Of a DNA stretch of 64,000 nucleotides, positions 19,540 through 27,726 are shown one piece after another. Below the pieces are notes generated by a model. The model did no database searches and had not been told where the DNA came from. It saw only the letters and a program-made list of their open reading frames with translations. The translations under genes and the position numbers were made by a program. The stretch comes from Treponema sp. UBA3862 (GTDB lineage: Bacteria > Spirochaetota > Spirochaetia > Treponematales > Treponemataceae): the NCBI GenBank assembly GCA_002392405.1, contig DGGY01000024.1:28541-92540 (forward strand). The letters run 5' to 3'. Every line of letters starts with the position of its first letter. Position 1 is the stretch's first letter.

Positions 19540-20313
19540 TCACAAAATACTGATGCCCGATTCGAGGGACATAAATCGTGTTCCGCATGCGTGTTCAATC
19601 ATAAAATAACAGAAATCCTTTAATTCATTTAAAAGACTCTGATCAACACTGATTGCGCGTACTTCTTTTGGTGAAAGTGAAGAAACTGCCTGCAGATAAG
19701 TCAGCGCCTCTTGTGACAGAATATGAGTGTATTTTTCCTGATTCCGGCAGTCACTGCAAATAAAACAGTTGTTCATTTCACTGTATGCACCTGAATATTT
19801 TACTGAGTTTTCGCCTAATTTTCCACTCATAAATGACTTTCCGCATACGCCGCAGTTAAGCGTTTCCGGTTTAACTCCAAGAACTCCAGTGTATCTCCAT
19901 AAAAAACGAATCAGGCCCAGTCTTGAATCATTTTCAGTGCTTAATTCCATTCCGTCCAGAAGCCCGTTATAAAGATAGAAACTCTGGTCAGGACTTCCTG
20001 CACATTTAGATTTGATTATTATCTCTGCCCCGAAACTTGCTGCATAGGTTTTAAACAGGTTTTCCCGGAATGAAAGGTGAAAAGCTTTTACGTCAAAATC
20101 AGTCAGTTTGCAGGTGTTTTTTGATTGATCACGGTAAAGATAAACAGTTCCTTTGTTGAAAGGGCTTACGAGGGATCTGAGCCTGCTTTTAGCGCCTCCA
20201 TAAAGAGTGGCGTGAATAATTCCTTCGTCAGGGGTAAGGAGCGTGACAGTACGGTTGTTTTCACCTGCTTGAGAAACCTTTAATACTGTTGCCTGTGCGG
20301 AGTAACTGCGCAT
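19540..20313 (-). CDS. recO: DNA repair protein RecO
   Basis: 257 residues. The N-terminal OB fold reads AQATVLKVSQAGENNRTVTL, a RecO signature. A zinc finger is formed by CGVCG (about 164-168) and CFICSDC. RecO acts with RecR to load RecA on SSB-coated DNA in the RecFOR pathway. The only sensible start is the ATG at 20313; it has no Shine-Dalgarno but has TATAAT only 8 bases upstream, predicting a leaderless or nearly leaderless transcript. It leads the minus-strand unit recO-recJ-M23. Confidence 0.88.
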   Translation of the reverse strand: MRSYSAQATVLKVSQAGENNRTVTLLTPDEGIIHATLYGGAKSRLRSLVSPFNKGTVYLYRDQSKNTCKLTDFDVKAFHLSFRENLFKTYAASFGAEIIIKSKCAGSPDQSFYLYNGLLDGMELSTENDSRLGLIRFLWRYTGVLGVKPETLNCGVCGKSFMSGKLGENSVKYSGAYSEMNNCFICSDCRNQEKYTHILSQEALTYLQAVSSLSPKEVRAISVDQSLLNELKDFCYFMIEHACGTRFMSLESGISIL

Positions 20314-20321
20314 GTAAAAAT

Positions 20322-20344
20322 ATTATAACAATGTTCTGAACATT
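20322..20344 (-). promoter_or_regulatory. recO -10 box and palindromic operator candidate
   Basis: On the minus strand TATAAT (20327-20322) ends 8 bases before the recO ATG. Immediately upstream is a perfect 7-1-7 palindrome, AATGTTCTGAACATT (20330-20344), which would sit in the promoter spacer. A repressor bound there would block recO, so it is a candidate operator. The -35 is weak. Confidence 0.45.
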
Positions 20345-20412
20345 TGTATCAGGAATTTTAACAGTTCACCTTTAATTTTAACATATTTATTTAATACCTG
20401 TCGAAAACTTAC

Positions 20413-20441
20413 TAGACACATCATTTAGTTTTTACTATAAT
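20413..20441 (+). promoter_or_regulatory. rpoZ promoter
   Basis: TAGACA (20413-20418) and TATAAT (20436-20441) are separated by 17 bases. The leader of about 25 bases contains GGGGGA ahead of the rpoZ ATG. Confidence 0.6.
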
Positions 20442-20473
20442 TTATTATTCACTTTAAGAATGGGGGATAAATA

Positions 20474-20668
20474 ATGATTTTTCCTTTGGAACAGCTTGTT
20501 AAATTTACAGGAAACGTTTATGAAGTTTCAGTTGCTGCAAGCCGCCGTGCATATCAGATGTCAATGATTAAAGATCCGTCTATCGAACAGAACGACGGAA
20601 AAGTTGTATCACTTGCTGCAAGACAGCTTTTTAACAACCAGGTTCAGTACAGAATCGAACAGAAGTAA
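20474..20668 (+). CDS. rpoZ: RNA polymerase omega subunit
   Basis: 64 residues, short for omega but typical of spirochaetes. YEVSVAASRRAYQM matches the conserved ELxxAAxxRAxQL helix by which omega clamps the C-terminus of the beta' subunit. Omega assists RNA polymerase assembly and stability. A strong Shine-Dalgarno (GGGGGA) precedes the ATG. The C-terminal variable region is truncated compared with enterobacterial omega. It lies just upstream of a small ribosomal protein gene that has its own promoter. Confidence 0.8.
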   Translation: MIFPLEQLVKFTGNVYEVSVAASRRAYQMSMIKDPSIEQNDGKVVSLAARQLFNNQVQYRIEQK

Positions 20669-20687
20669 ATTCCATCAGCCTTAAGTC

Positions 20688-20716
20688 TTGACGAAAGACC
20701 GGGATTTGATGATAAT
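20688..20716 (+). promoter_or_regulatory. Promoter for the bS22/mS38-like gene
   Basis: TTGACG (20688-20693) and GATAAT (20711-20716) are separated by 17 bases, just after rpoZ. AAGGAG at 20736-20741 then serves the downstream ATG. Confidence 0.6.
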
Positions 20717-20749
20717 AATTATACTAATTTTGATTAAGGAGTGCCCATA

Positions 20750-20839
20750 ATGCCTTGTGGTAAAAAGAGAAAGCGCCAGAAGATGGCTACACATAAGCGC
20801 AAGAAGATGCTTAGACGCAATCGGCATAAGAGCAAGTAA
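20750..20839 (+). CDS. Small basic AURKAIP1/COX24-like ribosomal protein (bS22/mS38 family)
   Basis: 29 codons from the ATG at 20750, preceded by AAGGAG. The peptide begins MPCGKKRKRQKMATHKRKK and ends RNRHKSK; more than half its residues are Lys or Arg. The pattern KKRKRQKMxxHKRKKxLRRNRHK is that of the COX24/AURKAIP1 domain, which occurs as mS38 in mitochondrial ribosomes and as the short bS22-type proteins in bacteria. It would be a small-subunit rRNA-binding peptide. It has its own promoter and a strong terminator right after it, so it is a monocistronic unit that is easily missed. Confidence 0.8.
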   Translation: MPCGKKRKRQKMATHKRKKMLRRNRHKSK

Positions 20840-20875
20840 CATCTGATTCCAGGTGTTTTGATATATGCCCGTAAT

Positions 20876-20915
20876 AAGACCGCTGAAGTAACATGACTTG
20901 AGCGGTCTTTTTTTA
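20876..20915 (+). terminator. Rho-independent terminator
   Basis: A perfect 9-bp stem, AAGACCGCT (20876-20884) and AGCGGTCTT (20901-20909), is followed by a T run. It ends the small ribosomal protein gene before dxs. Confidence 0.88.
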
Positions 20916-20947
20916 TTTGTGTTACAATGTAATTAAGGAGAATTGAA

Positions 20948-22870
20948 TTGCTGCTTTCCCGGATTAATTCACCGGAAGATTTAAAAAAGATTCCTCGAAA
21001 ACAACTTCCTCAGCTTGCAGAAGAAATCCGCAGAAAGATTATTGATGTTGTCGGTAAAAACGGAGGTCATCTTGCTTCGAATCTGGGCGTGGTTGAACTC
21101 ACAATTGCGCTTCACCGTGTCTTTAATTCTCCTGAAGATGCACTGATTTTTGATGTAAGTCATCAGTGTTATGTTCATAAAATGTTTACAGGCCGTTTCA
21201 ACAGGTTTGAAACACTCAGAAAGCATGAAGGCCTTTCAGGTTTTACAAGACGAACGGAAAGCCCCCACGATTTTTTTGACAACGGCCATTCATCAACTTC
21301 AATTTCACAGGGCCTTGGACTTTTAACCGCCTGGGAATTGAATCATAAAGACGGAAAAGTTGTAGCTGTAATAGGTGACGGAGCCCTGACAGGCGGACTT
21401 GCACTTGAGGCTATGAATCATGCAGGGCAGCTTCAGAAAAATCTGATTGTTGTTTTAAATGATAATCAGATGTCCATAAGCGAAAATACAGGGGCTGTTT
21501 CAAAATATCTTTCAAAGCTGACAATGTCGCACTGGTATCAGAGCGTGCGTCATTTAATTGACAGAACTGTTTCTCTTCTTCCTAATTCCAGCCGTCATCT
21601 TGGAAAGTTTTTATACCGCTTTAAAAGGGCCATGAAAGGTCTTTTATTGTCAAATAATTTTTTCACCGACCTTGGTTTTGAATATGTAGGTCCTCTTGAC
21701 GGGCATAACATCAGGGAAATGGAAAAAGTTTTTGAAGATGTAAAAAAACTCAAAGGCCCGGTTGTAGTTCATGTTGTAACAAAAAAAGGCAAAGGCTATT
21801 CTCCCGCAGAAAATGATCCTGCAACTTTCCATGGAATCGGACCTTTTTTAATTTCTGACGGAAAAGTTGAACATTTTGATACAACAAGTTTTACCGAAAG
21901 TTTCAGCCGGAAAATGATTGAGCTCGGAGAAAAAAATCCTAAAATCGCGGCAATAACAGCTGCCATGGCTAAAGGTACAGGGCTTGACTCTTTTGCACGG
22001 CGTTTCCCTGACAGATTTTTTGATGTCGGTATAGCAGAAGAACATGCCGTTACCTTTGCTGCAGGTCTTGCTGCAGGCGGGATGATTCCCGTTGTTGCAG
22101 TTTATTCAACTTTCATACAGCGCTCAGTGGACCAGATTATTCATGATGTAGCGCTCTCTTCTTTCCCTGTTGTTTTATGTCTTGACAGGGCAGGAATCGT
22201 TCCAAGTGACGGTGAAACTCATCAGGGAATGTTTGACATTTCTCTGCTTTCTCATATACCGAACATTACTATGCTTTCTCCGGCAACAGCCTGTGATTTA
22301 GGACTTTGTCTTGAGTGGGCAGTTAATTCAAATAAGAGTGTTGTGCTCCGCTATCCTAAATCTGCCTGTCCTACGGAATTAAAACCTTTTGAAGAAAAAA
22401 TAGAAGAAGGAAGGGGCGTTTTTGTTTCCTGTGAAGAGTTTGCACCCGGTTTAAGCTTAAAATTTGATAACAGCGGTGAACTTAAGAAAAAGCGCAGTAA
22501 AAAAGTACTTTTTGTCTGCACAGGCGGAATGCTTTCTGAAGTTATACAGGCTGCCCGTATTTTAATGATTGAAGATATTCAGGCTGACATCTATTCCTTA
22601 AGGTTTTTGACTGGAATTGATATTGACCATTTATGGTCTTATGTCCAGGGAACTGATGCTGTTATTTTTGTTGAGGACGGAATTATAAGCGGCGGTGTGA
22701 GTGAAAATCTTCAGAAGAAACTCAGGGAATTAAACTATGACAGAACAAGTATTAAGGCCCTGCCAGCTCATTTTATAAGCCAGGGCTCGCGTGCTGAAAT
22801 CTGTATGGATACAGGTCTTGATCCAAGAAGTCTTGCCGAAGAGGCTGTGAGGGTGGTGTTAAAAAAATGA
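20948..22870 (+). CDS. dxs: 1-deoxy-D-xylulose-5-phosphate synthase
   Basis: 640 residues. Dxs condenses pyruvate and glyceraldehyde-3-phosphate with thiamine diphosphate, the first step of the MEP isoprenoid pathway. The start is TTG with AAGGAG 7 bases upstream. The thiamine-diphosphate motif GDGALTGGLALEAMNHAG is present, as are the N-terminal SHQCYVHK region, the catalytic HGIGP region and the transketolase C-terminal domain (DRAGIVPSDGETHQGMFD). It overlaps folP by 4 bases (ATGA) and leads a block with folP, cdaA, cdaR and acpS. Confidence 0.95.
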   Translation: MLLSRINSPEDLKKIPRKQLPQLAEEIRRKIIDVVGKNGGHLASNLGVVELTIALHRVFNSPEDALIFDVSHQCYVHKMFTGRFNRFETLRKHEGLSGFTRRTESPHDFFDNGHSSTSISQGLGLLTAWELNHKDGKVVAVIGDGALTGGLALEAMNHAGQLQKNLIVVLNDNQMSISENTGAVSKYLSKLTMSHWYQSVRHLIDRTVSLLPNSSRHLGKFLYRFKRAMKGLLLSNNFFTDLGFEYVGPLDGHNIREMEKVFEDVKKLKGPVVVHVVTKKGKGYSPAENDPATFHGIGPFLISDGKVEHFDTTSFTESFSRKMIELGEKNPKIAAITAAMAKGTGLDSFARRFPDRFFDVGIAEEHAVTFAAGLAAGGMIPVVAVYSTFIQRSVDQIIHDVALSSFPVVLCLDRAGIVPSDGETHQGMFDISLLSHIPNITMLSPATACDLGLCLEWAVNSNKSVVLRYPKSACPTELKPFEEKIEEGRGVFVSCEEFAPGLSLKFDNSGELKKKRSKKVLFVCTGGMLSEVIQAARILMIEDIQADIYSLRFLTGIDIDHLWSYVQGTDAVIFVEDGIISGGVSENLQKKLRELNYDRTSIKALPAHFISQGSRAEICMDTGLDPRSLAEEAVRVVLKK

Positions 22871-23685
22871 TAAGCCTAAATTTAAAAGACAGGGTAATTT
22901 CAACTCAGAACAGGGCTTTAATTATGGGAATTGTAAACGCAACTCCCGATTCATTCTGGAAAGAAAGCCGTGGAGACGGTGAGACTGCGCTGAAACTCAT
23001 TGAAGAAGGTGCAGACATTATTGACCTTGGAGCTGAGTCAACCAGACCGGGCTCTTTATATGTAGATGAAACAGAAGAGATAAAAAGGCTTCTTCCTGTC
23101 CTTAAAGCAATCAGAAAGCATTCAGACATACCTGTTTCAATTGATACAAGAAAAGCTTCTGTAATGAAAGCCTGCCTTGATGAAGGAGCGGACATTTTAA
23201 ATGATGTTTCAGCCCTCGAAGATGATGAAAATATGGCTGCACTTTGTGCCGGGACAAAAATACCTGTAATTTTGATGCACAAAAGGCTTACTCCTGACGT
23301 AATGCAGAAAAACACAGAATATGCCGATATTTTTAAAGAAGTTGATTCTTATTTAAAATCAAGAGCGGAATATGCTTTAAAACAGGGCATTTCCTCTGAT
23401 AAGATAATAGTAGATCCTGGAATCGGTTTTGGAAAAAATACTAAAGATAACTGCACTTTAATAAAAAAATGCGGTCTTCTTTGTGATTCGCGCTATCCGG
23501 TTCTGATGGCTCTTTCAAGGAAAACCGTAATCGGGGATCTTACAGGAAGAAGCGTGGAAGAAAGATTAACCGGAACTGTCTGTGCAGATCTGCTTTCGGT
23601 TTTAAACGGCGCAAAACTTTTGAGGGTTCATGACGTAAAGGAAACTCTTGACTCCCTTAAAGTTCTGCAGGGAATAGAGGGATAA
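22867..23685 (+). CDS. folP: Dihydropteroate synthase
   Basis: 272 residues, normal length. FolP joins p-aminobenzoate to hydroxymethyl-dihydropterin diphosphate in folate synthesis. Signature 1 (GIVNATPDSFWKES) and signature 2 (DLGAESTRPGS, where GGESTRPG is usual) are visible, followed by SIDTRKA, NDVSAL and DPGIGFGK. The gene starts inside the dxs stop (ATGA overlap), so translation is probably coupled. No other folate genes are next to it. Confidence 0.93.
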   Translation: MISLNLKDRVISTQNRALIMGIVNATPDSFWKESRGDGETALKLIEEGADIIDLGAESTRPGSLYVDETEEIKRLLPVLKAIRKHSDIPVSIDTRKASVMKACLDEGADILNDVSALEDDENMAALCAGTKIPVILMHKRLTPDVMQKNTEYADIFKEVDSYLKSRAEYALKQGISSDKIIVDPGIGFGKNTKDNCTLIKKCGLLCDSRYPVLMALSRKTVIGDLTGRSVEERLTGTVCADLLSVLNGAKLLRVHDVKETLDSLKVLQGIEG

Positions 23686-23687
23686 GT

Positions 23688-24506
23688 TTGAGCACATTTG
23701 ATAATTTAATGGGGGTATACAGCGTCATAAGGCCGGTTTTAGATATCGGCATAATGGCTTTTATCCTCTACAAAGCTTATGAAATAATCATCAAAACTAA
23801 TGCCCTCCAGATAATCAAAGCAGCTCTTGTTGTTGCAATGGCTTATGCAGTTGCAATTATACTTCACCTTAACATGCTTTTATGGGTAATGCAGAAACTT
23901 GCCCCTGGTCTTGTAATCTGTTTTGCCATCGTGTTCCAGCCTGAATTAAGAAAAGTTTTCTTAAAACTCGGACAGAGTCAGTGGTTTACTTTCGGAAACC
24001 GCTCCCGTCACACATATGTAGATACAGTAATTATTGCGGCTGAAATGCTTTCAAAAATGAAGAGGGGAATGCTCGTTGTCTTTACCCGTCATACAAAACT
24101 TGATGACATTATTGAAACAGGTACTCGTCTGGATGCAAATCTTTCGAGTGCGCTTTTAGTTACGATTTTCGGACACGATACACCTCTTCACGACGCTGCC
24201 TGTATAGTTCAGAACGGAAAAATTATTGCGGCAGGCTGCTTCCTTCCTTTAAGTGAACAGTATGATATTAAAAAAACATTCGGAACCCGTCACCGTGCAG
24301 CCCTGGGGTTGAGTGAAATAAGCGATGCCGTAGTTCTTGTAGTTTCTGAAGAGTCTGGTGCTGTTTCGCTTGCCTATGACAGCCAGCTTCATTATGACTT
24401 AAATCCTAATCAGATTACAAAGCAGCTTGAAAAACTTCTTGATATGACTGCAGACCAGAAAACAATTGAGGATACGATTGATGAAAATAAAGGACTTTAT
24501 AAATAA
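23688..24506 (+). CDS. cdaA: Diadenylate cyclase CdaA
   Basis: 272 residues. The family makes cyclic di-AMP from two ATP at the membrane. Three hydrophobic helices cover about 17-85, followed by a DAC domain. The RHR motif is intact in FGTRHRAALG (201-203). The usual DGA motif reads DAA at 169-171 (PLHDAACIV), a Gly-to-Ala change at a nucleotide-contacting position. The start is TTG at 23688, 2 bases after folP. The next gene encodes the YbbR-domain regulator CdaR, the standard partner, which supports the assignment. Confidence 0.9.
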   Translation: MSTFDNLMGVYSVIRPVLDIGIMAFILYKAYEIIIKTNALQIIKAALVVAMAYAVAIILHLNMLLWVMQKLAPGLVICFAIVFQPELRKVFLKLGQSQWFTFGNRSRHTYVDTVIIAAEMLSKMKRGMLVVFTRHTKLDDIIETGTRLDANLSSALLVTIFGHDTPLHDAACIVQNGKIIAAGCFLPLSEQYDIKKTFGTRHRAALGLSEISDAVVLVVSEESGAVSLAYDSQLHYDLNPNQITKQLEKLLDMTADQKTIEDTIDENKGLYK

Positions 24507-25518
24507 AGCAACCGACAACTGGGGGGTAAAAGCTGCCTGTGTCCTGCTTGCCGCCTTTTTTTATATTTTTTATACTCTTTCAATGCAGGACAGCCGCTCC
24601 TTTACTGTACCCCTGAAAATTGAATCTTCAGGTGGAATTGCACCTGCAGGAAATTATCCAACTAAAGTAAAGGTAACATTAAAAGGAAAAACAGAAGATA
24701 TTGCAACTGTACGCGAAAGCGAGATTTCAGCATATGTTGACCTGAATTATCTTTCTAAAGACGGAACTTACCGCCTTCCTGTTCTTGTAAATCTCCCGAA
24801 ATCTGCAATGCTGCTTGAGACTCTTGAAGTTAAGGTGAGCCCGCAGGAAATCAGTTTAAAGGTTGAAGAACAGATTTCAGGTTTTGTAAGTATCAGTCCT
24901 CTTGTAAATGGAAAACCTGCTCACGGTTTTGAAGTAAAAAGCATTACGTTAAAACCTGATACAATTGAAATTACAGGTCCGCGCTCTATGGTTGAACACT
25001 GTACAAGAGTTCAGACAAAAGAAATTTCAGTGAAAAATGCTGAAGTCAGTTTTGAAAAAACAGTTGACCCTGAAATTCCGGGCGCTTATTTAAAGTTTAA
25101 GAATAAAGAAAAAATCTCTGCAACAGTTGAAATTGTTCCTGTAGGCTCAACTAAAAAAATCTCTAATATACAGGTTCTCTTTACTTCACTGGCAGAAGAT
25201 TTTGAAATTTATCCTAAAAATTTAACTGTATCAGCAGAATTAAAAGGAAATCTTCTTGAACTTGAAAAATACAGTCCGCTTCCCGGGGCTGTCAGCGTAA
25301 ACTGTTCTGAAATTACTTCTTCCGGGGAATATGAGCTTCCTTTAAAAGTAAACTTCCCTGACAAGTTTGAAATTGCTGAAATATCAGCCGAAAAAGTAAA
25401 GTTTGAAGTGCGGAAAATACAGAAGTCCGATGACCTTGAAGAAAAAATCACTGTAGATATGAGTGTTACACCTGGAACTGAAGTTCTGCCATCTAAAAAC
25501 GGGACTGAAACAGAATAA
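24481..25518 (+). CDS. cdaR: YbbR-domain protein CdaR
   Basis: 345 residues from the ATG at 24481, which overlaps the end of cdaA by 26 bases; TTG codons at 24466 and 24478 are alternatives. One N-terminal membrane helix (VKAACVLLAAFFYIFYTLSM) anchors a mostly beta extracytoplasmic region with repeated YbbR-like units, each starting with P-x-x-V-x-V-x-G/L patterns (for example YPTKVKVTLKGKTED and LKPDTIEITGPRSMV). CdaR modulates CdaA activity in other bacteria. The position directly after cdaA fits that role. Confidence 0.85.
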   Translation: MKIKDFINKATDNWGVKAACVLLAAFFYIFYTLSMQDSRSFTVPLKIESSGGIAPAGNYPTKVKVTLKGKTEDIATVRESEISAYVDLNYLSKDGTYRLPVLVNLPKSAMLLETLEVKVSPQEISLKVEEQISGFVSISPLVNGKPAHGFEVKSITLKPDTIEITGPRSMVEHCTRVQTKEISVKNAEVSFEKTVDPEIPGAYLKFKNKEKISATVEIVPVGSTKKISNIQVLFTSLAEDFEIYPKNLTVSAELKGNLLELEKYSPLPGAVSVNCSEITSSGEYELPLKVNFPDKFEIAEISAEKVKFEVRKIQKSDDLEEKITVDMSVTPGTEVLPSKNGTETE

Positions 25519-25907
25519 TGATTTACGGAACTGGAACTGACATTTCAAAAACTTCACGCTTTGAAAAATGGGTTAAAAATCCTGAACTTTATTTACGGTT
25601 TTTTAATGACAGGGAACTTTTTGAGGGAGACTGTGAAAAACACATCGAAAGTGCCTGCTGTCACTATGCTTCAAGATTTTCTGCAAAAGAAGCTTTCGTA
25701 AAGGCCCTGGGAACTGGTTTTTCAGGTATTGAACTTAAGGATTTTTATGTTGCAAAAGATGAAAACGGAAGACCTTATTTTGTTTTCGGGGAAAAAACAA
25801 GAAAAATCCTTGAAGATAGGGCAGGAAAAAACTGTGCAGTACATCTTTCTTTAAGTCATGAAAAAGAATTTGCAACTGCTTTTGTTATTATTGAAAAATT
25901 AGGGTAA
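25518..25907 (+). CDS. acpS: Holo-[acyl-carrier-protein] synthase
   Basis: 129 residues. AcpS transfers 4'-phosphopantetheine from CoA to acyl carrier protein. GTGTDISKTSRFEKW matches the GxGxDxxxxxRx metal-binding motif, and FSAKEAFVKALGTGF the second signature with its catalytic Glu. The C-terminal LSLSHEKEFATAFVI is also typical. The ATG overlaps the cdaR stop by one base (TAATG). It closes the dxs-folP-cdaA-cdaR-acpS block. Confidence 0.92.
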   Translation: MIYGTGTDISKTSRFEKWVKNPELYLRFFNDRELFEGDCEKHIESACCHYASRFSAKEAFVKALGTGFSGIELKDFYVAKDENGRPYFVFGEKTRKILEDRAGKNCAVHLSLSHEKEFATAFVIIEKLG

Positions 25908-25981
25908 AATAGAATAAGGCTTAAGGCTTTGCAGGCGATTTTTGCACTGTCTTAAACTCTGACATTTTATGGGAGAAACTG

Positions 25982-26893
25982 ATGATTTACAGAAGTTCAA
26001 AAAAAGAAGCAGATCCGAATAAAAAACCAAAACTTTCCTACTGGTCAAAAAATAAATGTCACTGTCCGGTTTGTAAAAAAGATTTTGAAAGGGAAGAAAT
26101 GCTTTCTGGAAGCGGCCGTATGATTGCAGGTGAGCTTACAGATGAACTTCACCGTATATTTGAACCTTCTGCAAAATACGGACAGATTTATCCTTTAATT
26201 TATTCCATCGGAGCCTGTCCTAAATGTCATACTGCACTTTTCTGGAGTGATTTTAAAGATATAGACGATAATGCAACCTTGAATGCCCTTCTGGATGATT
26301 CAGAGCGCCGCAAAAAGGCTGTTAATACAATGTTCCCTTATTATGAGCTTACCCGTGAGAGAAACCTTCTTGACGGGGCCGCAATGTATTATCTTGCTCT
26401 TTTAAGCTATGAAAAAGTAGATCTTGAATATGCTCCGACTCTAAAAAGGGCAATTATAAGCCTTCGTCTTGCCTGGCTTTGTAAAGATCTTGAAAAAGCA
26501 GTGCCGGGACACAATTACAATTTTGCGGCAGATGTATTTTACCGCAAGGCTCAGTTTTTCTATGAGCAGACTCTTATCAATGAAACAGGCAGAATTGAAA
26601 CAATCGCCAAAGTTTCAAATTTTGGTCCTGACATCGATAAAAATTACGGCTATGACGGAGTAATTTATCTTAATTCGCTTCTTGAATATAAATACGGTCA
26701 GACTCAGGATATGCAGGTGCGCTATAAGAAACTTGATGCAAACAAGCGTTCAATTGCGCGTATTTTCGGTCTTGGCAAATCTTCTAAATCAAAACCGGGT
26801 CCGCTTCTTGAAAAATCACGAGATCTCTACGATAAACTTACAGCAACACTTAATGAAGCAAACATTATTTCAGTTGATGACGATGAAGAATAG
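25982..26893 (+). CDS. DUF2225 protein
   Basis: 303 residues. Two zinc-binding CxxC pairs are present near the N-terminus, CPVCKKDF and CPKCHTALFW, with the segment between them resembling the DUF2225 pattern. The remainder is helical with TPR-like features. The family is widespread in firmicutes and spirochaetes and has no established function. ATG with GGGAGAAA upstream. It lies between acpS and truA, 19 bases before truA, and is probably co-transcribed with truA. Confidence 0.75.
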   Translation: MIYRSSKKEADPNKKPKLSYWSKNKCHCPVCKKDFEREEMLSGSGRMIAGELTDELHRIFEPSAKYGQIYPLIYSIGACPKCHTALFWSDFKDIDDNATLNALLDDSERRKKAVNTMFPYYELTRERNLLDGAAMYYLALLSYEKVDLEYAPTLKRAIISLRLAWLCKDLEKAVPGHNYNFAADVFYRKAQFFYEQTLINETGRIETIAKVSNFGPDIDKNYGYDGVIYLNSLLEYKYGQTQDMQVRYKKLDANKRSIARIFGLGKSSKSKPGPLLEKSRDLYDKLTATLNEANIISVDDDEE

Positions 26894-26912
26894 TTTTTTT
26901 CAGGAAAAATAA

Positions 26913-27686
26913 GTGCGCAATATACTTTTAACCTTATCGTACGACGGAACAGATTTCTGCGGCTGGCAGAGACAGGATTTTGCGGATAAAGGAAAGGCCG
27001 TCAGAACCGTACAGCAGACTGTAGAAGATGCCCTTGAAAAACTTCATAAGACAAAAATTCCTCTTCAGGGAAGCGGAAGAACTGACAGCGGAGTTCATGC
27101 TTTTGCCCAGGCTGCCAATTTTATTTCCCCGATTGATTCAATTCCCGTAGAAAAATATCCTGTAGCGCTTAACTGCTTTTTACCTGACGATGTGAGAATA
27201 ATGAGTGCTGAAGAAGTAAGCGAAGGCTTTTCAAGCAGGACAAACGCCACAAGCCGTATCTACAGGTATTTTATTCACACAGGAAATCCCTTTGCTTCTC
27301 AGATGCGATATGTGTGGCCTGTTCATTATAAGCCCGATATAGAAAAACTGAATAAAATGGCTTCTTATCTCCGCGGGGAAAGAGACTGTACGACTTTTGC
27401 GGCCGCAGGGGATCAGAGCCTTTCAATGTTCCGCTACATTGATGATGCTCATTTTTATCAGGACGGTGAACTTTTAGTTTTTGAGATTGAAGCCAACGCT
27501 TTTTTATGGAAAATGGTCCGCTCCATTACAGGTAGCCTTATTCATTTTGAGCGTATGGGAAAAGAAGCTGAATATTTTAAAACAGTTCTTGAAAGCAAAG
27601 ACAGAAAATTTGCAGGACCTACAGCTCCGGCTCAGGGACTTTTTCTTTATAAAATTAAGTTTGACGGCATCAGGCGGCACGTTTAA
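26913..27686 (+). CDS. truA: tRNA pseudouridine synthase A
   Basis: 257 residues starting at GTG. TruA converts U38-40 in the tRNA anticodon arm to pseudouridine. LSYDGTDFCGWQRQ at the N-terminus and GRTDSGVHAFAQ, which contains the catalytic Asp, are diagnostic. RYRYFIH and NAFLWKMVRSITG-type segments also match. It is the last gene before the convergent priA. Confidence 0.95.
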   Translation: MRNILLTLSYDGTDFCGWQRQDFADKGKAVRTVQQTVEDALEKLHKTKIPLQGSGRTDSGVHAFAQAANFISPIDSIPVEKYPVALNCFLPDDVRIMSAEEVSEGFSSRTNATSRIYRYFIHTGNPFASQMRYVWPVHYKPDIEKLNKMASYLRGERDCTTFAAAGDQSLSMFRYIDDAHFYQDGELLVFEIEANAFLWKMVRSITGSLIHFERMGKEAEYFKTVLESKDRKFAGPTAPAQGLFLYKIKFDGIRRHV

Positions 27687-27726
27687 TATTCTGAGTGCTC
27701 ACGGCTTTTGTGCCCTCTTACATTGA

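Noticed and set aside
19503..19598. Upstream start for recJ at 19598
   Set aside because: The extension lies inside recO, lacks RecJ homology and carries residues unlike the family; the ATG at 19502 is preceded by AGGA.
27690..27726. Possible terminator between truA and priA (GAGTGCTCAC ... GTGCCCTC)
   Set aside because: Only short interrupted pairings can be made and there is no T run.
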